Origin: Aptenodytes patagonicus
Taxonomy: Eukaryota > Chordata > Aves > Sphenisciformes > Spheniscidae
Length of the DNA: 64,000 nt
Reading direction: 5' to 3'
Assembly (NCBI RefSeq): GCF_965638725.1
Contig: NC_134952.1
Span: 56,770,065-56,834,064, forward strand
The notes under the pieces are model-generated. The model saw nothing but the letters and a program-made list of their open reading frames with translations, searched no databases and had not been told where the DNA came from. Below are positions 25,401 to 40,400 of the stretch, piece by piece; position 1 is the stretch's first letter, and each line of letters begins with the position of its first letter. The position numbers and the translations under genes are program-made.

Positions 25401-28400
25401 CATCCGTAATATATTTTAGTCTCTATGCAGATTTACAGCACTTTTGTCCTGGCTGTACTGAATTTTTAATCAGTGTGAGGCTTCTTTTTCTTCGGAGGAA
25501 AACACTATATACAGTCACAGTCATAGTGATAATTGTAACCTTTTTCTCAGCTGCTAAGTCACAGCATTTAGTCTACACAATAAATGCTGGGCAAGATGCT
25601 GACTCCTGAATAGAGCCCTGTCAGGCTTGCCTGGAAGGTCAAAGGCTTCCCTAATTCACAGGTGTAACATGGGAGATGTGCTGTAGAGGTAACTGGAGCC
25701 CTTAGTGGTCCTTCACTACTAGTAAATGCCTTTCTAACTGGTTACTGCTTAGTGCAGGCTGGACACGTGCTGAAGGCACTGGGATTCTCCATGTCGGAAA
25801 CTGACCTTTCTCAGCTCAGAGAAGTACAAAGGTAGCACACGCTCTGTTAATAAACCACGTTAACACTATGACTGAGTTCCTGATTTTCACACTTGCCACA
25901 AAGACTTCATCTTGTTTACAAACAGATCAAGCAAGGTGGCTGGCTTTGCTTCCCAAATGTGAACATGACAATCTTATTTACAAAACATTTCCCTGGAAAA
26001 GCTTCTCATCTTATTTAAAGCATATTTTTAACTAAATGTAGTACCAGGCATTTTCTCAGTTACAGCCTGCTCATAACTTCGTCCCATCCTCCCCCCTCTT
26101 TTTTTTCTGGTATGTATTGAATTTGAAACACATGGTGCAGAAATGAGTGACTTCTTGTTGCAGAAGGAATTCTTGAGAACCTGGAAGATCCTGGTTTGTA
26201 GGCTTAGCTTGAGATGTTGTTCAACCCACACGCACCTTCCTCATTTGACTCTAGTTCATTATGAGTTTTGCCCCGACGTGGAACTGTGAGCTCTTTTCCT
26301 ATTCTGTTGTTTATTGATCAGCCCTTTTTCTGGTTTATTTTTTAATTATTTTCAGATTTTAGATGTCAGTACAAAAGCCGCATCTGCCACAATTTATGTG
26401 CTGGAAGACGGTTTCATTAAATCCATTAAGGCAGAAGAAAATTATGCTTTGCTTCTGAATTCCCGACGAAAAACAGGTGCCAAAATAGTTTCAAAGTAAG
26501 TTGGGCAATTTGACTGTCATTGATAGTAGCAGGACTAGTGGTTCACTAGTTATATAGTGAATAATATAAACAGGTTATATGTGTATGTCTTATAGCATCA
26601 AGACCTAAGGCTCTAAACTCTCAAGGTAAGGATTTAGGTCTTTTTTGTATCTGTATGGTACCTAGTCCAACTTTGATTAAGGTCTCTACCATACTGCAAA
26701 TAATAAATAATGACATTCATAAGAAATTAAATGGAAACAGCTGGAATTGGCCAAAACATTTTAAGCAACACATTACTTCTGTAGGTGTTCCGTTTGTGTC
26801 CTCTCATTTCTTGAGAAATACTTCAAATGGATCTCCATTTCTAGCATGTGAAAGTTCAGAAGTATAGAAAACAAAATCTGCTGCATAGAAAGGAAACAAC
26901 AGTGAAACCTAGATCTGTGTTAGGTTCCAGTCTCCAAAATACTGACAGTTCGGAGATACTGCACAAGCTAAATGATTCAGGCATCTCCTTAGTATTATGA
27001 TATTTTAAAAATGTACATTCAAAATCTCACTTTCCAGATCTTCTTGTGAACAAAAATATGAAACATTTCAGAACATATATGGTTACTGAAGGCTGTTTAC
27101 CAGGTGCTATAAATTCATACTTTAGAAAGTCTATTATTTAGGTATTTTATGCCACATACCTCTAGCAGTAATTCTGCTGGTATCAGATACTTCTGTTACC
27201 TTAAAAAAGCCATAGACTTGCCATGTTCTGAACATTTTAAAAAGAGACTTCGATAAGTCTGTGTTCTATATTTTTGGTCTGTGGAGGGGTTTTTTGTTTC
27301 CTCTTGCCATGATTTCTGCATTTCTGCTCTAATGGTTGAGCGCTAACGGTGTCTTCACTGTATGGATGCACAGGCAGAGACTGGAACTGAAGTCAGTACA
27401 AGCTGGCCCTGGACTGATTGCTGGGAAGCAAGTTGCCAGTGTTATCAAGACCTTGGACTCCAGTTACGTTGCCGTGCCACTAGTAGCAGAGCCAGTCAAA
27501 TCCGAATGCAAAAAGTGTCCTTCAGTAAGTAAACACAGGCTCGTTGGACGTCAGGTTGGTTGGCTAGGCAGAACAAGTGTGAAAGAAGTTTCTGTCCAAG
27601 CAGCCCACTAGGAGAGGTCTAATGTAGCAATGCAAAATACACCCCGGAGTGGGGAGCACGGTAGTGATGCAATGGTGCTCCACCACACAAGGGTGTTTTA
27701 AGATCTACCTCTAAAAGTACCAACATTTTTGCTCTCTTTCAAAGATTGAGTGCAGTATTCCTCAAGACCACTAGAAAATACAACACCCTTTTGTTTTATC
27801 TCATCGTTGCCAACCTTGAGTTGGCAGGAGCTTATTTCCTCTGGGTAAAGGAGTGGGAAATGACTTTTAAGATGGTTGGCCAGTGTTTATAAAAAATTCT
27901 GTCATAGAGGAGCTGAACTACTCCTAGAAATTAAAGGTAGTTAGCCATTCCTTAGGCAGGCTAAACATCTGTTGGTAATATATCTAGTCTCTTCTTACTG
28001 CCTGACCCTGAAGAAGTTTATTATTTAAAAGACTTTGTAGGTATTTTATAAGTATAAAATGGGGCTTTAGTATTCTTGGCAAGTCCAATACTGTTCTCAT
28101 TTTTTCCCTGGAAAAAAAAATTATCTTGTTTTTTTTATATTTAAGACATCTAAAGACTACTAAGAGCTTGGTACTGTAAATGCATCATCTTTTGTTTTAC
28201 TGATGCAATTCATCATAAACTAATATAAATTGCTACAATGATTGTTAGCAAATGGTTTCAATGCTATTACCATTGTGGAAGGAATTTAGCAGTGAATGGG
28301 AACATTAATTTAAAGATTATTATTCTCTGTCAGTTTTTGATAAGCAAGATAAGGCTTCTATTCAGCACACATAATTTTAATCCTACAGAGATACTCCTTA

Positions 28401-31400
28401 TGAGCACAAACACCTTACTATATTGGAACCTGTGCTAGTTATTTGGAAGTAGCATTGCACTGTAATAATTTATCTTGTCTAATGCTTGTTGAGCCACAAA
28501 GATAAAAAAATACGTCGGGGGAAATGAAATAGAATGATGATGCATGCGTGCTGGAGCAGTTCTGAGCAGGGAACATCAAGGGATCTTAAACAGAGCAGGG
28601 ACAGGTGCTTTTTCCCTGACTCTGCCCATCGGCGTTTGTGCTGACCAATTTGTCACTTGGAACCCAGTTTGTCATAATAGTTATAGAGATAATTTCCAGA
28701 CCAAGATAACAAACATAGGGTATAATTCCAGAGCACTGCCTGGGGTCTGAGCTATGTCATTATAAACCTAATGGCACGATGAGAATGAAGTCCTGCTTTC
28801 TCACTGTATTTTACAGTAACTGCTATGAAAAGATGGGGTCTATAAACAGAACACTGTATCCAAAGCAGCAACATAACATTTGGTACTTATATATCATAGT
28901 ATACATTAATGCCATGCTGACATGGTATGCCCTACAGTTTTATGTTTTCAAAACCCTTTTTAAATTATAACAGGTCTTATCTCTATCTTTATGAATTTGG
29001 TAAAATAACCATTACTATCCCCACTTCACAGATGGCAGCATTAGCTTCTGTGAGGTTATGGCCAACATTTACATTTAAATTTAGGCCTAGATTTTGGTGT
29101 TTAGACATCATAATGCATGCTCTTTTCAGAAGAGCTCATGATTCTTACATTTTTTCTATGCTCATGGTTCCTACAGGAACAGATGCTTGCCTCTTCTGAA
29201 ATTGAGGTGGTTTTGTTCTGTCTTGTGCAGCCAACCTTGTAGGTTGGTAAAGCAGCTGTCAGGCACTGATATTCAAAACCAGCTCCTGCTCAGTTTAGGG
29301 CCTCTTGGTTTGGCTTGAATTTTCCTAGAGTGCCCACGAGAGCACTCTGTCTGATCTCTCTGTCAGAGAGACAGAGATTTGTGTCGGAGCTCGGCTGAGT
29401 TGCCATCTGGAAGTGCCTGCATCTGTGCTTGAATCCTTGGGCTATTCAATCCAAACTGCCTGACATTCACATCAGGAGAACGAGGCCCCTTGCAAAAGTC
29501 AACTGTGACTGCTGTTTTTCAAAGTCATGGGTCACTGCAGGAGACGGCAGCTGCTTCTTGTAGCAGTTGAATGGTTAGAGCACCCCCCCAAAAGAGGAAG
29601 ACTTGGTCTCCACTCTTGCTTGAGATGGCTCCAGCTCGTATCTCCCACCTTGCTCGTCTCTAGGGTATGGGCTAAGCTGACTAAGAGCAGTCCACACAGC
29701 TGGACTCTGCACAGGAGAAAATACAGGATTAATGAGGTTAGAGATATTTTGCCGGGCTATGGTGCAACTTCAACAGGGGGAATAGAAAGTGCCCCATATG
29801 TTTATCCAATTTCAGCTTATAATAGCCACACTGACCTTGGTGCTAAGCACTAATCACCCGTTGAGGTTAACAGACCCATCTGTGCCTCAGAACATGAGCT
29901 CCTCCCAGCTGGTCATTAATCCCCAGGAAATATCCTATGTCTCAATCATTGTTGCCTAATTATTGTTTGTTACAGTTGATGGAAGTTGCACTCTGTACTG
30001 CTGGATGACACTTCTATTTGCCGGCAGGTTCAAGTGTTATTGCCTAATACAAAACCCATGAAGAGGGGAAGTATTTTAGTAAAGGTCAAATGGGTGCTAG
30101 TGTTATTTCTCACTCAGGAAAACTGCAGTAAACACTGCTGCAAAGAACAGCTGAGTTTTCACCAAGGAATGTTCTCGATAATTTGAGATAACAGAGGCAA
30201 AGGCAAGTGAGAGAGGAAAGGTCAAAATACCTGCACCAGTTTCTTATGGGAGTGTATCTGGAAGGACAGATGTAGGTGCTTTGGTACCATGTTGGCTCAT
30301 TGAGGTCACAAACGTGGTGTGTGGAATAAATACAGCAACAACATATGAAGAAGCTGATACCTGTTCTAATACCATCTTACCTATCAGTTTGTACAGTAAC
30401 CACAAATCCCTCCCCGTCTCATGAAGGTTTATGAATAAAAAATGGGAATTACTTACATAAACCACTTACAAAATTACCATCTTCTAAGAAAATATTATTA
30501 ACTTGTGAACTAGGGATTGTGCATCTTCCACTCAAAAATAAAATACTTAGGACAAAATGAGAACAGAAGGCAAGCACTGCATTCACCAGAAAGCGCAGTA
30601 AATTTGCAAGAGAGAGAATTCATCTTATTCCAGTTACAATCTAAATAATGATGTTTTGTTCCAAAATAGAATGCATTTAAGGCAATGTACATTATTAGGA
30701 AAATACTAAAGTGCTGGAAGAGAGACAGCTATAGAAAGGTTTCAAAGACATTTGTGCTGGGATATCATAAATTAAATAATACTTAACTAAAGAATCAGCT
30801 ATCTATTGGATTTCAGCTAATATGAGCAATAACTGGCCCACATATCTGCATTTAGTAAGTCTGATTTTGAGAAACCATGATCTGCGAGTTTTGACATAAT
30901 GGTGAATTATTTTACAGCTTTCTGAACACTGGCAGAGCATCAGAGAACATATGTACCCTGAAAAACTTTCCAAAGCTGAAGCAGCAAGAAGCTTTTTGTC
31001 CTTCATTCAGAATATTAGAAAAGCTACGAAAGAGGAGATACTGCAGATTATTAGAAGTGAAAATAAAGAACTTCTGTAAGTCATCATGAACAAGCTTTCA
31101 AAAGGTTTAAGTTACTTAAAACTGCAGAAGGGCAAATGGCATGCAAACAGATTCAGTTCTACTGGTGATGTCCTAGCAGTGCAAAAACAGTATTCAGTAC
31201 TATCTACAGGAAAAGGATCTTTTTTTTAAAGCTGTGTTTGTTTTTGTAGTATAATATATTTGCAGCACACTGTTCAGCCACCAAGATTGTATCTACAATG
31301 CAAGGCAAACATGCTTTGTGGCTTACCCAAAGGTTCTCATCCCAACTGCTTGTTTTGAAACACTCTATAACTTGTTCTTGACTTGCCCATTTTCCTTCAA

Positions 31401-34400
31401 ATGGAAATACAGCAAAGAAGGGGGTGGTTCATCCCTGGATATTGTCCTAGTATTAGAGTTTGGGTATGAACAGCATGTGCACCTAGACTTGGCAGTTGGA
31501 AAGCGTTTCTGAGTCCCACCATACAGTCAGGATCTTTCAAACAAATTATAGCAGTTGTTAACAATAGAGATAAACCTGAGAGCAACTCAGGCAGCATAGC
31601 CTGTTCTCTAGTTGCCATTGTGTATGTAGAAATAAAACACTTTTTTCCATTTACAACCTTGTCCTGTAAACTTTAAGGCACTCTGGATAGTTCTGGTTTT
31701 TTAATACTTTTTTGATCCTATATTTGCATAAATTCAAATATTAGTAGTATCCATGGATATGAATAATTTCTGGAGTTCATCTACCATTTTGAGGCGGAAG
31801 AATTCAGAGACACAGTTTTTCCCAACAAGAGTAAAAAATTTTGTCTCTTACCTGCAATGAAGAGATCTTTCAGCACATTAGCTTCTTTCTTTCTATATGC
31901 AGCAAAGTCTTTTCAGTATTTTCTAGCTCATTACAATGATATGTTCATTTCCACTTCTTTGTAGTCCGCAGGTAGTGGATGCCGTAACCTCTGCTCAGAC
32001 CCTAGCATCACTGGAGGCCATACTGGAGTTTCTTGACTTTAAGGATGCAAGCACTTCTACCCTGCAGGAGCGATTCCTGTATGCCTGTGGATTTGCTTCT
32101 CACCCCAGTGAAATACTCCTGAAATCTTTAACTGTAAGTCAAAGGACAAAACAAATACAACGTAGTTAATATTCTTGAGCTTTATCCCTGTCAAAGGGGA
32201 AGGGAAGAAGAAATGACAGTTGCCGTTTCCAATTTTCCTTTCTTTACCCCTTCAAGGGTTTCCTTTAAGTGTGCCAGCAGCATATAGCCTGGAAACAACA
32301 AAAATTCGTAGGTCCAGACTGAAAGTCTATTTACTTTGTAAAATGTTATCAATATCTACTACTTGGAAAACAAACATAATTCTGAATGTTAGCAAAACAA
32401 TTTGAAGGTTGTTTGATTGTTGCCTTATCAAAGTCCTGTAACCATTTAATACTCTTTTTTTTTTTTTTTAAACATAGCTTCAAAATGAATCTACTATTTG
32501 AGACACTGAATGTAACTCAAGGGGAAAACGGCAGTCAGTTATTATATGTAATGATAGAGCAGTGCTCTGCTTAGCCTGAGCCCAGACCATTGTGGTCATC
32601 ACTGCCTTTGCATTGCACTAATGTTCACAGGAAATGCGGGAGGGTATTCAGCCCACTACAGACTGTGGTTCATCATATTTAGACAGAGAGACTAACAGCA
32701 TTGCTTTTGCATAACAGGCTACGTTCAAGGGTGATATCGCGAACGAAGAAATCAGAGAAACTCTTGTCATTGTCATGGGAGCGCTCATCAGAAAGCTGTG
32801 TGACAGAGAAGGCTGCAAGCTTCCAGTGAGTATCTGCTCTTCACTGCTGGCCAAATTCTGGTCTGCAACACACGTGAGTGATCCCTGCTGATGTTACTGG
32901 GAGAGCATGAGAGACACGGGAAGCATATTCCCCTCTGTTTTAAAATAAGCCCATAAACTCCTATGTTTGATAGAGAGAGGACTTTTTTTTTTTTAAATAA
33001 TGACATCTACTTTGTCAGCTTTAGGTTTTAATCTGGTCTCTTCCCATTTCTGTGGATTTCTCCCAGTTTGCCCTTGTCTGACAGAACTTTTTGTCACTGC
33101 CTAGTCTGTCAGCAGAAGCAGTACTTTTGCTCACTTGTCCAAAAGCTTTACATGTCCTCAAACACTGGCGAACTCACGATCTATTTAATATCTGCAATCA
33201 CCTTAGGTTATTTCAGCTCTGTGAAGAAAATTAATTGGTTCAAGTACTCAACTCTGCCCCAAACATGCATAGAACAGACCAGGAGGAAGGCTATCACCTT
33301 GACCATGGACTGAGTAGATGCTGGTGATAGAGGGTGAGGATGATCAGACAAGGCACTGCAGCCTGCTGGATCTGTGCTGTTTGGGATTGCAGCACGCTGC
33401 TGAAAAGACACAGAGCACCTGAACGGCCCTTAGGAATCCCTTTTTCCTTCCCCTGTTAATTGCCAAGCACTCTTATAACATTATGTTATGAAGCACTAAG
33501 GAACACTTCCCTTGTCTTTTTTTGTTGGGAAATGTTGGCCCCGCAAATAAGACCCGTGAAGTCCCTGAAACAGGGCAGGAGCAGCTAGCAAATGATAAAT
33601 CCATGGACCAGGTGTCACTGTAGCTATAGCCACTCCGGTTATGCTTGAAGGAAGGCATCGACATACAGTTTACAAATGACACCTTTGCTAACCCTGTGCA
33701 GTGATGCTTTGAAACAAAAATGTGCTAGAACCCAGCCCTGCCCCTCCTACTTCTACGAGGGGAAAAGGTAGGTGTATGATCACCATTTAAACATGCTGTT
33801 GATTTTCTTTAGGCTGTTGTGGAAGCCAAAAGGCTGATTCTAAGTAGACTCGAGAAGGCTAAGAAAGATGACAATGTGAGGATGTACCTGCTGGCACTGA
33901 AGAACGCACTCCTTCCTGAAGCAATTCCACTGCTTCTGAAGTACGCCGAGTCAGAAGAAGGGCACATCAGCAATGTTGCTGCCACTGCCTTACAGAGATA
34001 TGATCCTTCTTTTCTCACCAAAGAGGTAAGAAAATATACTGCCCAAGAAAAGAAGTGCAAGAGACTGTATTAAACATAAAGTATAAATTAACAGAGTTCA
34101 TTTGTCAGTCCCAGCCAGAAAACTCTATACATTCCTGCTTGCCAAATCCCAGCTCCCAGTCTGCCGGTGCTAGTCAGCCTTCGGCTCCAGAGTCACACAT
34201 AGCCATCGAAGGTGGCAGGCAGCCTGCAGGGAAAACTGGGCTCCCGTCACAAGAGCACTGCCTTCTCTGTGATGTACAGGAGACATCATTAGGAACACTT
34301 GGGCACCTGCGTAACCCCTGTTCTTTCTTGTGCTTTCACGTAGCCAGGGAGAATGCATGAAGTAAGAGAAGGGTAAAATAGCTGTGTCTTACCTTGCAGC

Positions 34401-37400
34401 CTCCAAGAGTAAAAGAAGACATACAAAATAGCAGAACATGAGGTCCTGCCTTTGCTGCATTACCCTGCATCCCATTTCATACCTACTGCTGGCAGCTGTG
34501 ACTGAGGTTGTCAGGGTGCTGCTCTGCAATGAACATGCCAGAGGCCGTTTTGTCAGTGGGGCTACATGGCTCTCCATGGACTTATCTGTAACAAAGATGT
34601 GTCACAACCTTCTCAGGGACATGAGGCCACCACAGGCACTCTCTAGAAAATTAAAATCACAAGATTCTTGATTTTTTTAAAGTACATATTCCCTTAACAG
34701 TCAAGGAAATCTCTGTCTTGATCTTACCACTGCCACAGTATTTTGATCTTAGTGCTCCTACTTATTTACAGCCCCTCTGTGAAAACCAGTGTAGAAGGCT
34801 GTATTTGGACTGTGGCTGAGAGAACATAGCAGATGCCCCACTTGCTCATGTGGTCACTGAGCTATACATGTCTTGTACGTTCCAAAAGGACCATGAAAAA
34901 CAGGGTGCTGAAAATATATCCTTATGTATTACCCTTTACTATGGAGCTAGCTTAAGCTGATATTATAAACGAGATTCCAATCTGTACTTTGCCCAGTCAT
35001 CTGTGTGAGCACTGACTGAATACTCTGTTTCCTGACCAGGTGAAGGAAACAATGAACAGGATATACCACCAGAATCGTAAAGTCCACGAAAAGACAGTGC
35101 GAACCACTGCAGCTGCTATCATCTTAAACAGTAACCCATCCTACATGGAAGTGAAAAACATCCTGCTCTCCATTGGTGAACTGCCTCTGGAAATGAACAA
35201 GTACATGCTCTCCATGATCCAAGATATACTTCACTTTGAAATGCCTTCAAGGTACATTAAGTTCAGTATAAATAAATACAGCTCATCCTTACTTCTTTGC
35301 AGAAACCCAAAGAACACACAGGGTCTCATGAATTACTACTATAAAATTTAAGGACAGTATAAAAGGACTCCTGATTTTTGTGTCACTTTTAAGTATTGAT
35401 ATTTCAGAATAAATCTCTGCATTTCAATGACATTCATTTAATAGCTATTCACATTTTCAGAGGTACAAATAAGAACTAGGCACCTAACTTGCATTACTGT
35501 AAGAAATGTCATCTGTCGGTCTTAATTGTCTCAGTGGGGCCCTTGCTTTTATATTTTAAGAACCAGTGAAGCAGAAAAATTTTAAACATCACAGCACTAG
35601 AATGAAAATAATAAAAATATGTCTTCTTCTCAACACCATTAATTTTCAAGCAAGACCTTTGCTTGCCTTCCTACCTATGACTGCAGGGAGTAGCTGAAAT
35701 TGGAAAAGAGACTCTGGGTTAGGGCAGATTTTTAGTGGGAAGATGTGAGGGTTTTGAAGACCCTCTTTCCTACTGGGAAATTCACCCTCTCTCAAATTTG
35801 ATATTTCTGCAGAACAGTAATACATCTGGTACCGTAACATTTTTGTGTCTCTGTGGTTTTGTTTGTTTGTTTGTTTTGAAATACCACAGCAAAACAGTTC
35901 AGCAAGTTCTGAAGGACATGCGTGCTCATAACTATGATCGCTTCTCCAAGATGGGCTCTTCCTCTGCCTACTCTGGCTATGTCACACGTATGTAACCGTG
36001 AAACTGCCTTTTAACCCTGTTTGTATTCCCAAACATTTGATTAATCCACTAGTTTAGTCACAGGTACCTTCTTTCTTTTTTAATTAAGGTGGTCCTGATA
36101 TATCATCCACGTACAGCCTTGACATCCTCTATTCAGGCTCTGGCATTTTAAGGAGAAGTAACATGAACATCCGTATTTTTGATAGAAATGCTGAACTTCA
36201 TGCCAGCCAGGTAACTGCCACACTATACATAAAAACTAAGCCAGTATGGGGTACTCTTCTTATAGCTTCTAGATCAATTCAGCTAATGCTTAAGACCATA
36301 AGGCTTGCTGCACTGGGCAGAGAACAAGCCAATAACAGGGGAAAAAGAAACCCACAACAGTCAATGAGGCACACGTTTGCCCTAACCAAAAGACAGGTGT
36401 TTTGTTCTGTATCATATATCAGATTCTGTCTCTGGTTAAAGGCTATACTGTTTATCTGATGTAATCAGTAAAAGCTTTGTGAGTTTGTAAAATCAAGTCC
36501 TGTGTTTCGGGTATAACATAGAATGGAAATACAAGGAGTAGATCAAATGTACGAATCAAAGAGATTTAAAAAAGATGCTTCTGTTTTGGCCTTTTCTTAA
36601 TGTTGGCAACTACCTTCAATATTATAATCCTCCTAAATTTCTGCAGGACAAAAATTGCGCAGTGGAACATCTTTGGGTTTTCTTCCCAAATGTCTGTGGA
36701 AAATAGTCATATGAATAAAGGAAAATTTGTTTGAAAGAAAAGTAGGCTCGGGATTGTGAGCTGCATGTGGGCAAAGTCTGCCTGCATCTGAAGGGAAAAA
36801 AACAAACTGTGAGATTATTTTATTTTTTATTTTTCTAGCTGCTCTACCTCGTTCCCTTAAGTCTTAACCTCATACTTTTTCATCTACAACTACGTAAATT
36901 ACAGTTAGGCTCTCAGACATTAAGAAAATGTGTAGGATTGTTAATAGCCCAGGTCAGTCAGAGTTTTTTCATTGATTCTGTATCACTGTTGCTTCTTAGG
37001 TGGTGATTGAAGCTCAAGGTCTAGAGTCCATAATAGCTGCAACTCCTGATGAAGGCGAGGAAAACCTGGACTCCTTTGCTGGCATGTCAGCCATTCTGTT
37101 CGATGTCCAACTCAGGCCAGTTACATTTTTCCAAGGGTATGCTGATTTAATGTCTAAAATGTTCTCGGCAACTGGAGATCCCATTAGCGTGGTGAAAGGA
37201 CTTATTCTCCTGACAGATTACTCACAGGTACTAATAGCACACTGTTTGCTTCTTTTTCTGTCTCTTAAGCACAGATGCTCCCTCCCCCACACCATTATTG
37301 TAGGACATCTTATTTTCTCTCTTTTCAATGCTGATAAACCTGATCAATGTTACATAGGCTTCTCTTACTATGGGAGCAATAGAAAAGTCACAGGTATTAA

Positions 37401-40400
37401 ACAACAGAATGAAATTACATGAAAAGCAATCTAGAACAAAGGTGAGAACACATATCATTCTAGAAAACAAAGTAACACTGAAAAAAAGCAAATCCAACTG
37501 AGTATCCTGTAGAAAACTCATATTGCTATCAGCTATGGCCTCCCCTCCCACAGTTTCTTGTAATACAGTATTGTCACATGTGATCACCTAAGTTTTCCTC
37601 TTCACAAGTTGTCCAGAGACCTTACATCCAGTTAGGCAGTAACTGTCAGGTACTGAATGAATGAATCACTGGTTCTCAGACTTTCCCAGATAACTAACCT
37701 TCAAAGAACAATGCTAAGAGGTCCAAATTTCAAATGCTTATTGCTAGGCAAATCCAGGAATTAAAATGAGGATTACGTGGGTTTTATGCAACTGTCACCC
37801 CAAATGGTCTATACAAATCTAACCAGCTACATAATGTATTATTGGAGGACTAAAAATCTAGACATCTCTCTGAAAGTGGAGGGCCAGCATTTGGTTTGAT
37901 ATTTTTGTGCTTCCCAAGCAGGGATCTCCTTAGAACTTGTGGATTTAACAGCAGCACTCAGCTCATGAAACATCTGCAGGCTCAAACTTTACTTTTTAGT
38001 CTTCCCCTTTAATTCTTGGCAAAAGAAAATGCCAAAAGCAGATGAGAAAATCCACTCTGATCAAAATTACACAGAAACACCCCCTGCACATGACAGCTGT
38101 CCCCATCCTGAACTCAGCTCAGCCCCTTTATAACGGTATTGTAAGTCTAGAGGGCTTCCCATGTAGCGCACAAATTGGCAAACTAAAGCTCATTCCAGCA
38201 ATGCTTTACAGTTCACATGCAGATTATGGGCAAAAACTTTACCATGACCTATTTAACAAACAGACTGCAGAAGTGAGAAAGGTAATCATGTCCAGTCCTG
38301 AGCATGGTGTTTACAGAACGAAATATTTCCAACTGCTGTGCATGCACCAAGCTCCATACATACCCTGGCTGAATCAGCTGGCTGGGCACCCCGAGAGCTC
38401 CGCCAGCCAGCAGATTCTCCGCTTCTCGTCTTTGGAGAACCTCACAAAAGTCTGGGGCACACCAGGGCTGGGACTGCATGCCATTTTTAACAGTATCAGG
38501 GTGTAATATTTTCAGTCAGTCACTGACTCTCTGGAAGCCTGGGCAGCAGTGTGATGAGATGGGATCCCACCCTGCTTTCTCTCTTGGGTTGCCGCTAGCA
38601 CAGTTGCTGCCTAAGCAATTTGGGACTCAAGCAGTGGACACAACCAAAAGTGTGTGTTCACAACCAAAAAGGCACTTGTTCTTACCTCTGCACCCCACAA
38701 AGGCAAAAATTGTTTAAAACATTGTTGAACGCAGCTTCAGGCTGAGCTGCGTTTTAAACACAGCACACCTTTCTAAGAACAGCGTTACAGCTACGTTCCA
38801 GGTCAACAGCAACATCAACACGGTTTGGGCACTTCCACATAACCACGTTAAGCTTCATTAGAAATGCTTTAACCTGTCAAGTTCTTGAACTGTGATTACA
38901 ACTGTACCAGAAAACACTGTCAGAATGGAAGGTGAAGGGCGTAACACTGGAACTGAGGAAAAACAGTGCAAGAGAGCCATAATTAATCTAGCTGCCTGAT
39001 GGTTGAGTACTACCTCCACATTCCCTGGCCATGGGACAGCGCTTGCCCAGAACATAAGCCCCTTTACAAAGTCATACGGTAGCCAACCAAGGCAAACAGA
39101 GATTTATCTTCTTTCAAAGAAGAAATCCAGACATGGGAAACAGTGCTCATTCTATGATACCAAAACTCAGTGTGCCACAGCTGGCCGCAGCGCAATTTCA
39201 GAACAGGCAAAAAACAAACATAAGATACAGACAGCGCAGTTGAGATCAAACATCAAAAGGATGGCTTAGAAGCAAAGAGCGGAACTTAAAAATGGGGCAA
39301 CTGAATTGTCAGAAAAGAACTTATGTAATATTTGAGTTGCAACTTCTGCATTGCTGCAGCCTGATTTTGAGAAAAGTGATTTTTAAATATTAGAAAAGTT
39401 CTGCTCCCTATTGCTGTTTATAAGGATCATTTTGCAGAGAAAGACCAAAACTGAGTTGGACTCAAAGTGCCGTCAAATCTACCAAATAACTGCCCCCCTG
39501 GAAAATAGCTTCCTTTCATTAACTTTACAACTGCGATAATCACAATAGGCACATTTTGGAGAGGTGATTTCCAAGTTAATAATATTGATTCTAAAGCTTA
39601 CACTCCTGCCCACCATCTGTAACATCTTTTCTCACATAACTCCACAAACTGAAATCAGAGTATATTTTAGAGCCATTGACAGTTCTCACAGTGTTTTTTG
39701 AGGGCTAAGAATAACTGTCCAGAAGTTATAATTCCCTCTATAAAATAAACAGCTCTCATAAAACTGTTTTTGAGACTCCTAAGTCACCTGCATTAAAGTT
39801 CAGTAGTGTTAATATTTCTCCTAGGCAACACACCTGCCAGAAGCACAGAGAAATTAAATACTGTATTAATAGTTCAGAGAAACCATTTGAAAGCCAGACC
39901 CCAGTGCAAGATAACCAGTTCCCAAAGAAGTGCCTGTTTCAGCCATCTCTGCGTTGCATACAGTAGCACTGTCAGTGCAGCACATAAAGAAACTTTTTTT
40001 ATTGAAACATAGCATGTTTCAGCATTTTAAATAGTAACAAACTACCGATTCTGATCTTTCGGATCACATTTTCCACTGCAAATGACACACAAAGCTTAAA
40101 ATAGAAAGGGAAAGGAAAATACTGCTCCTGAGGAGGCTGGGTCCCTGTGATTTACACCTCCCATCAGCCTGGATTGGATTTGCACATGAGGCGAAGGACA
40201 GGGCTGAGCTCTAAATAAGGAAATAGATGAGCTAGTAAAACACAAGACAAGTAGTCCTTAGCGTCTCTGCTGGTTTCAGTGACAAAATTGACTTAATTCT
40301 AGGTAGCCTTTAAAGCCTTAAACTGTGCAGCCATTGCAAACCAAGCCTACTCTAATATTATTAGGTGCAATTTCACAATGCATCTAAAAATATCTGCTCC

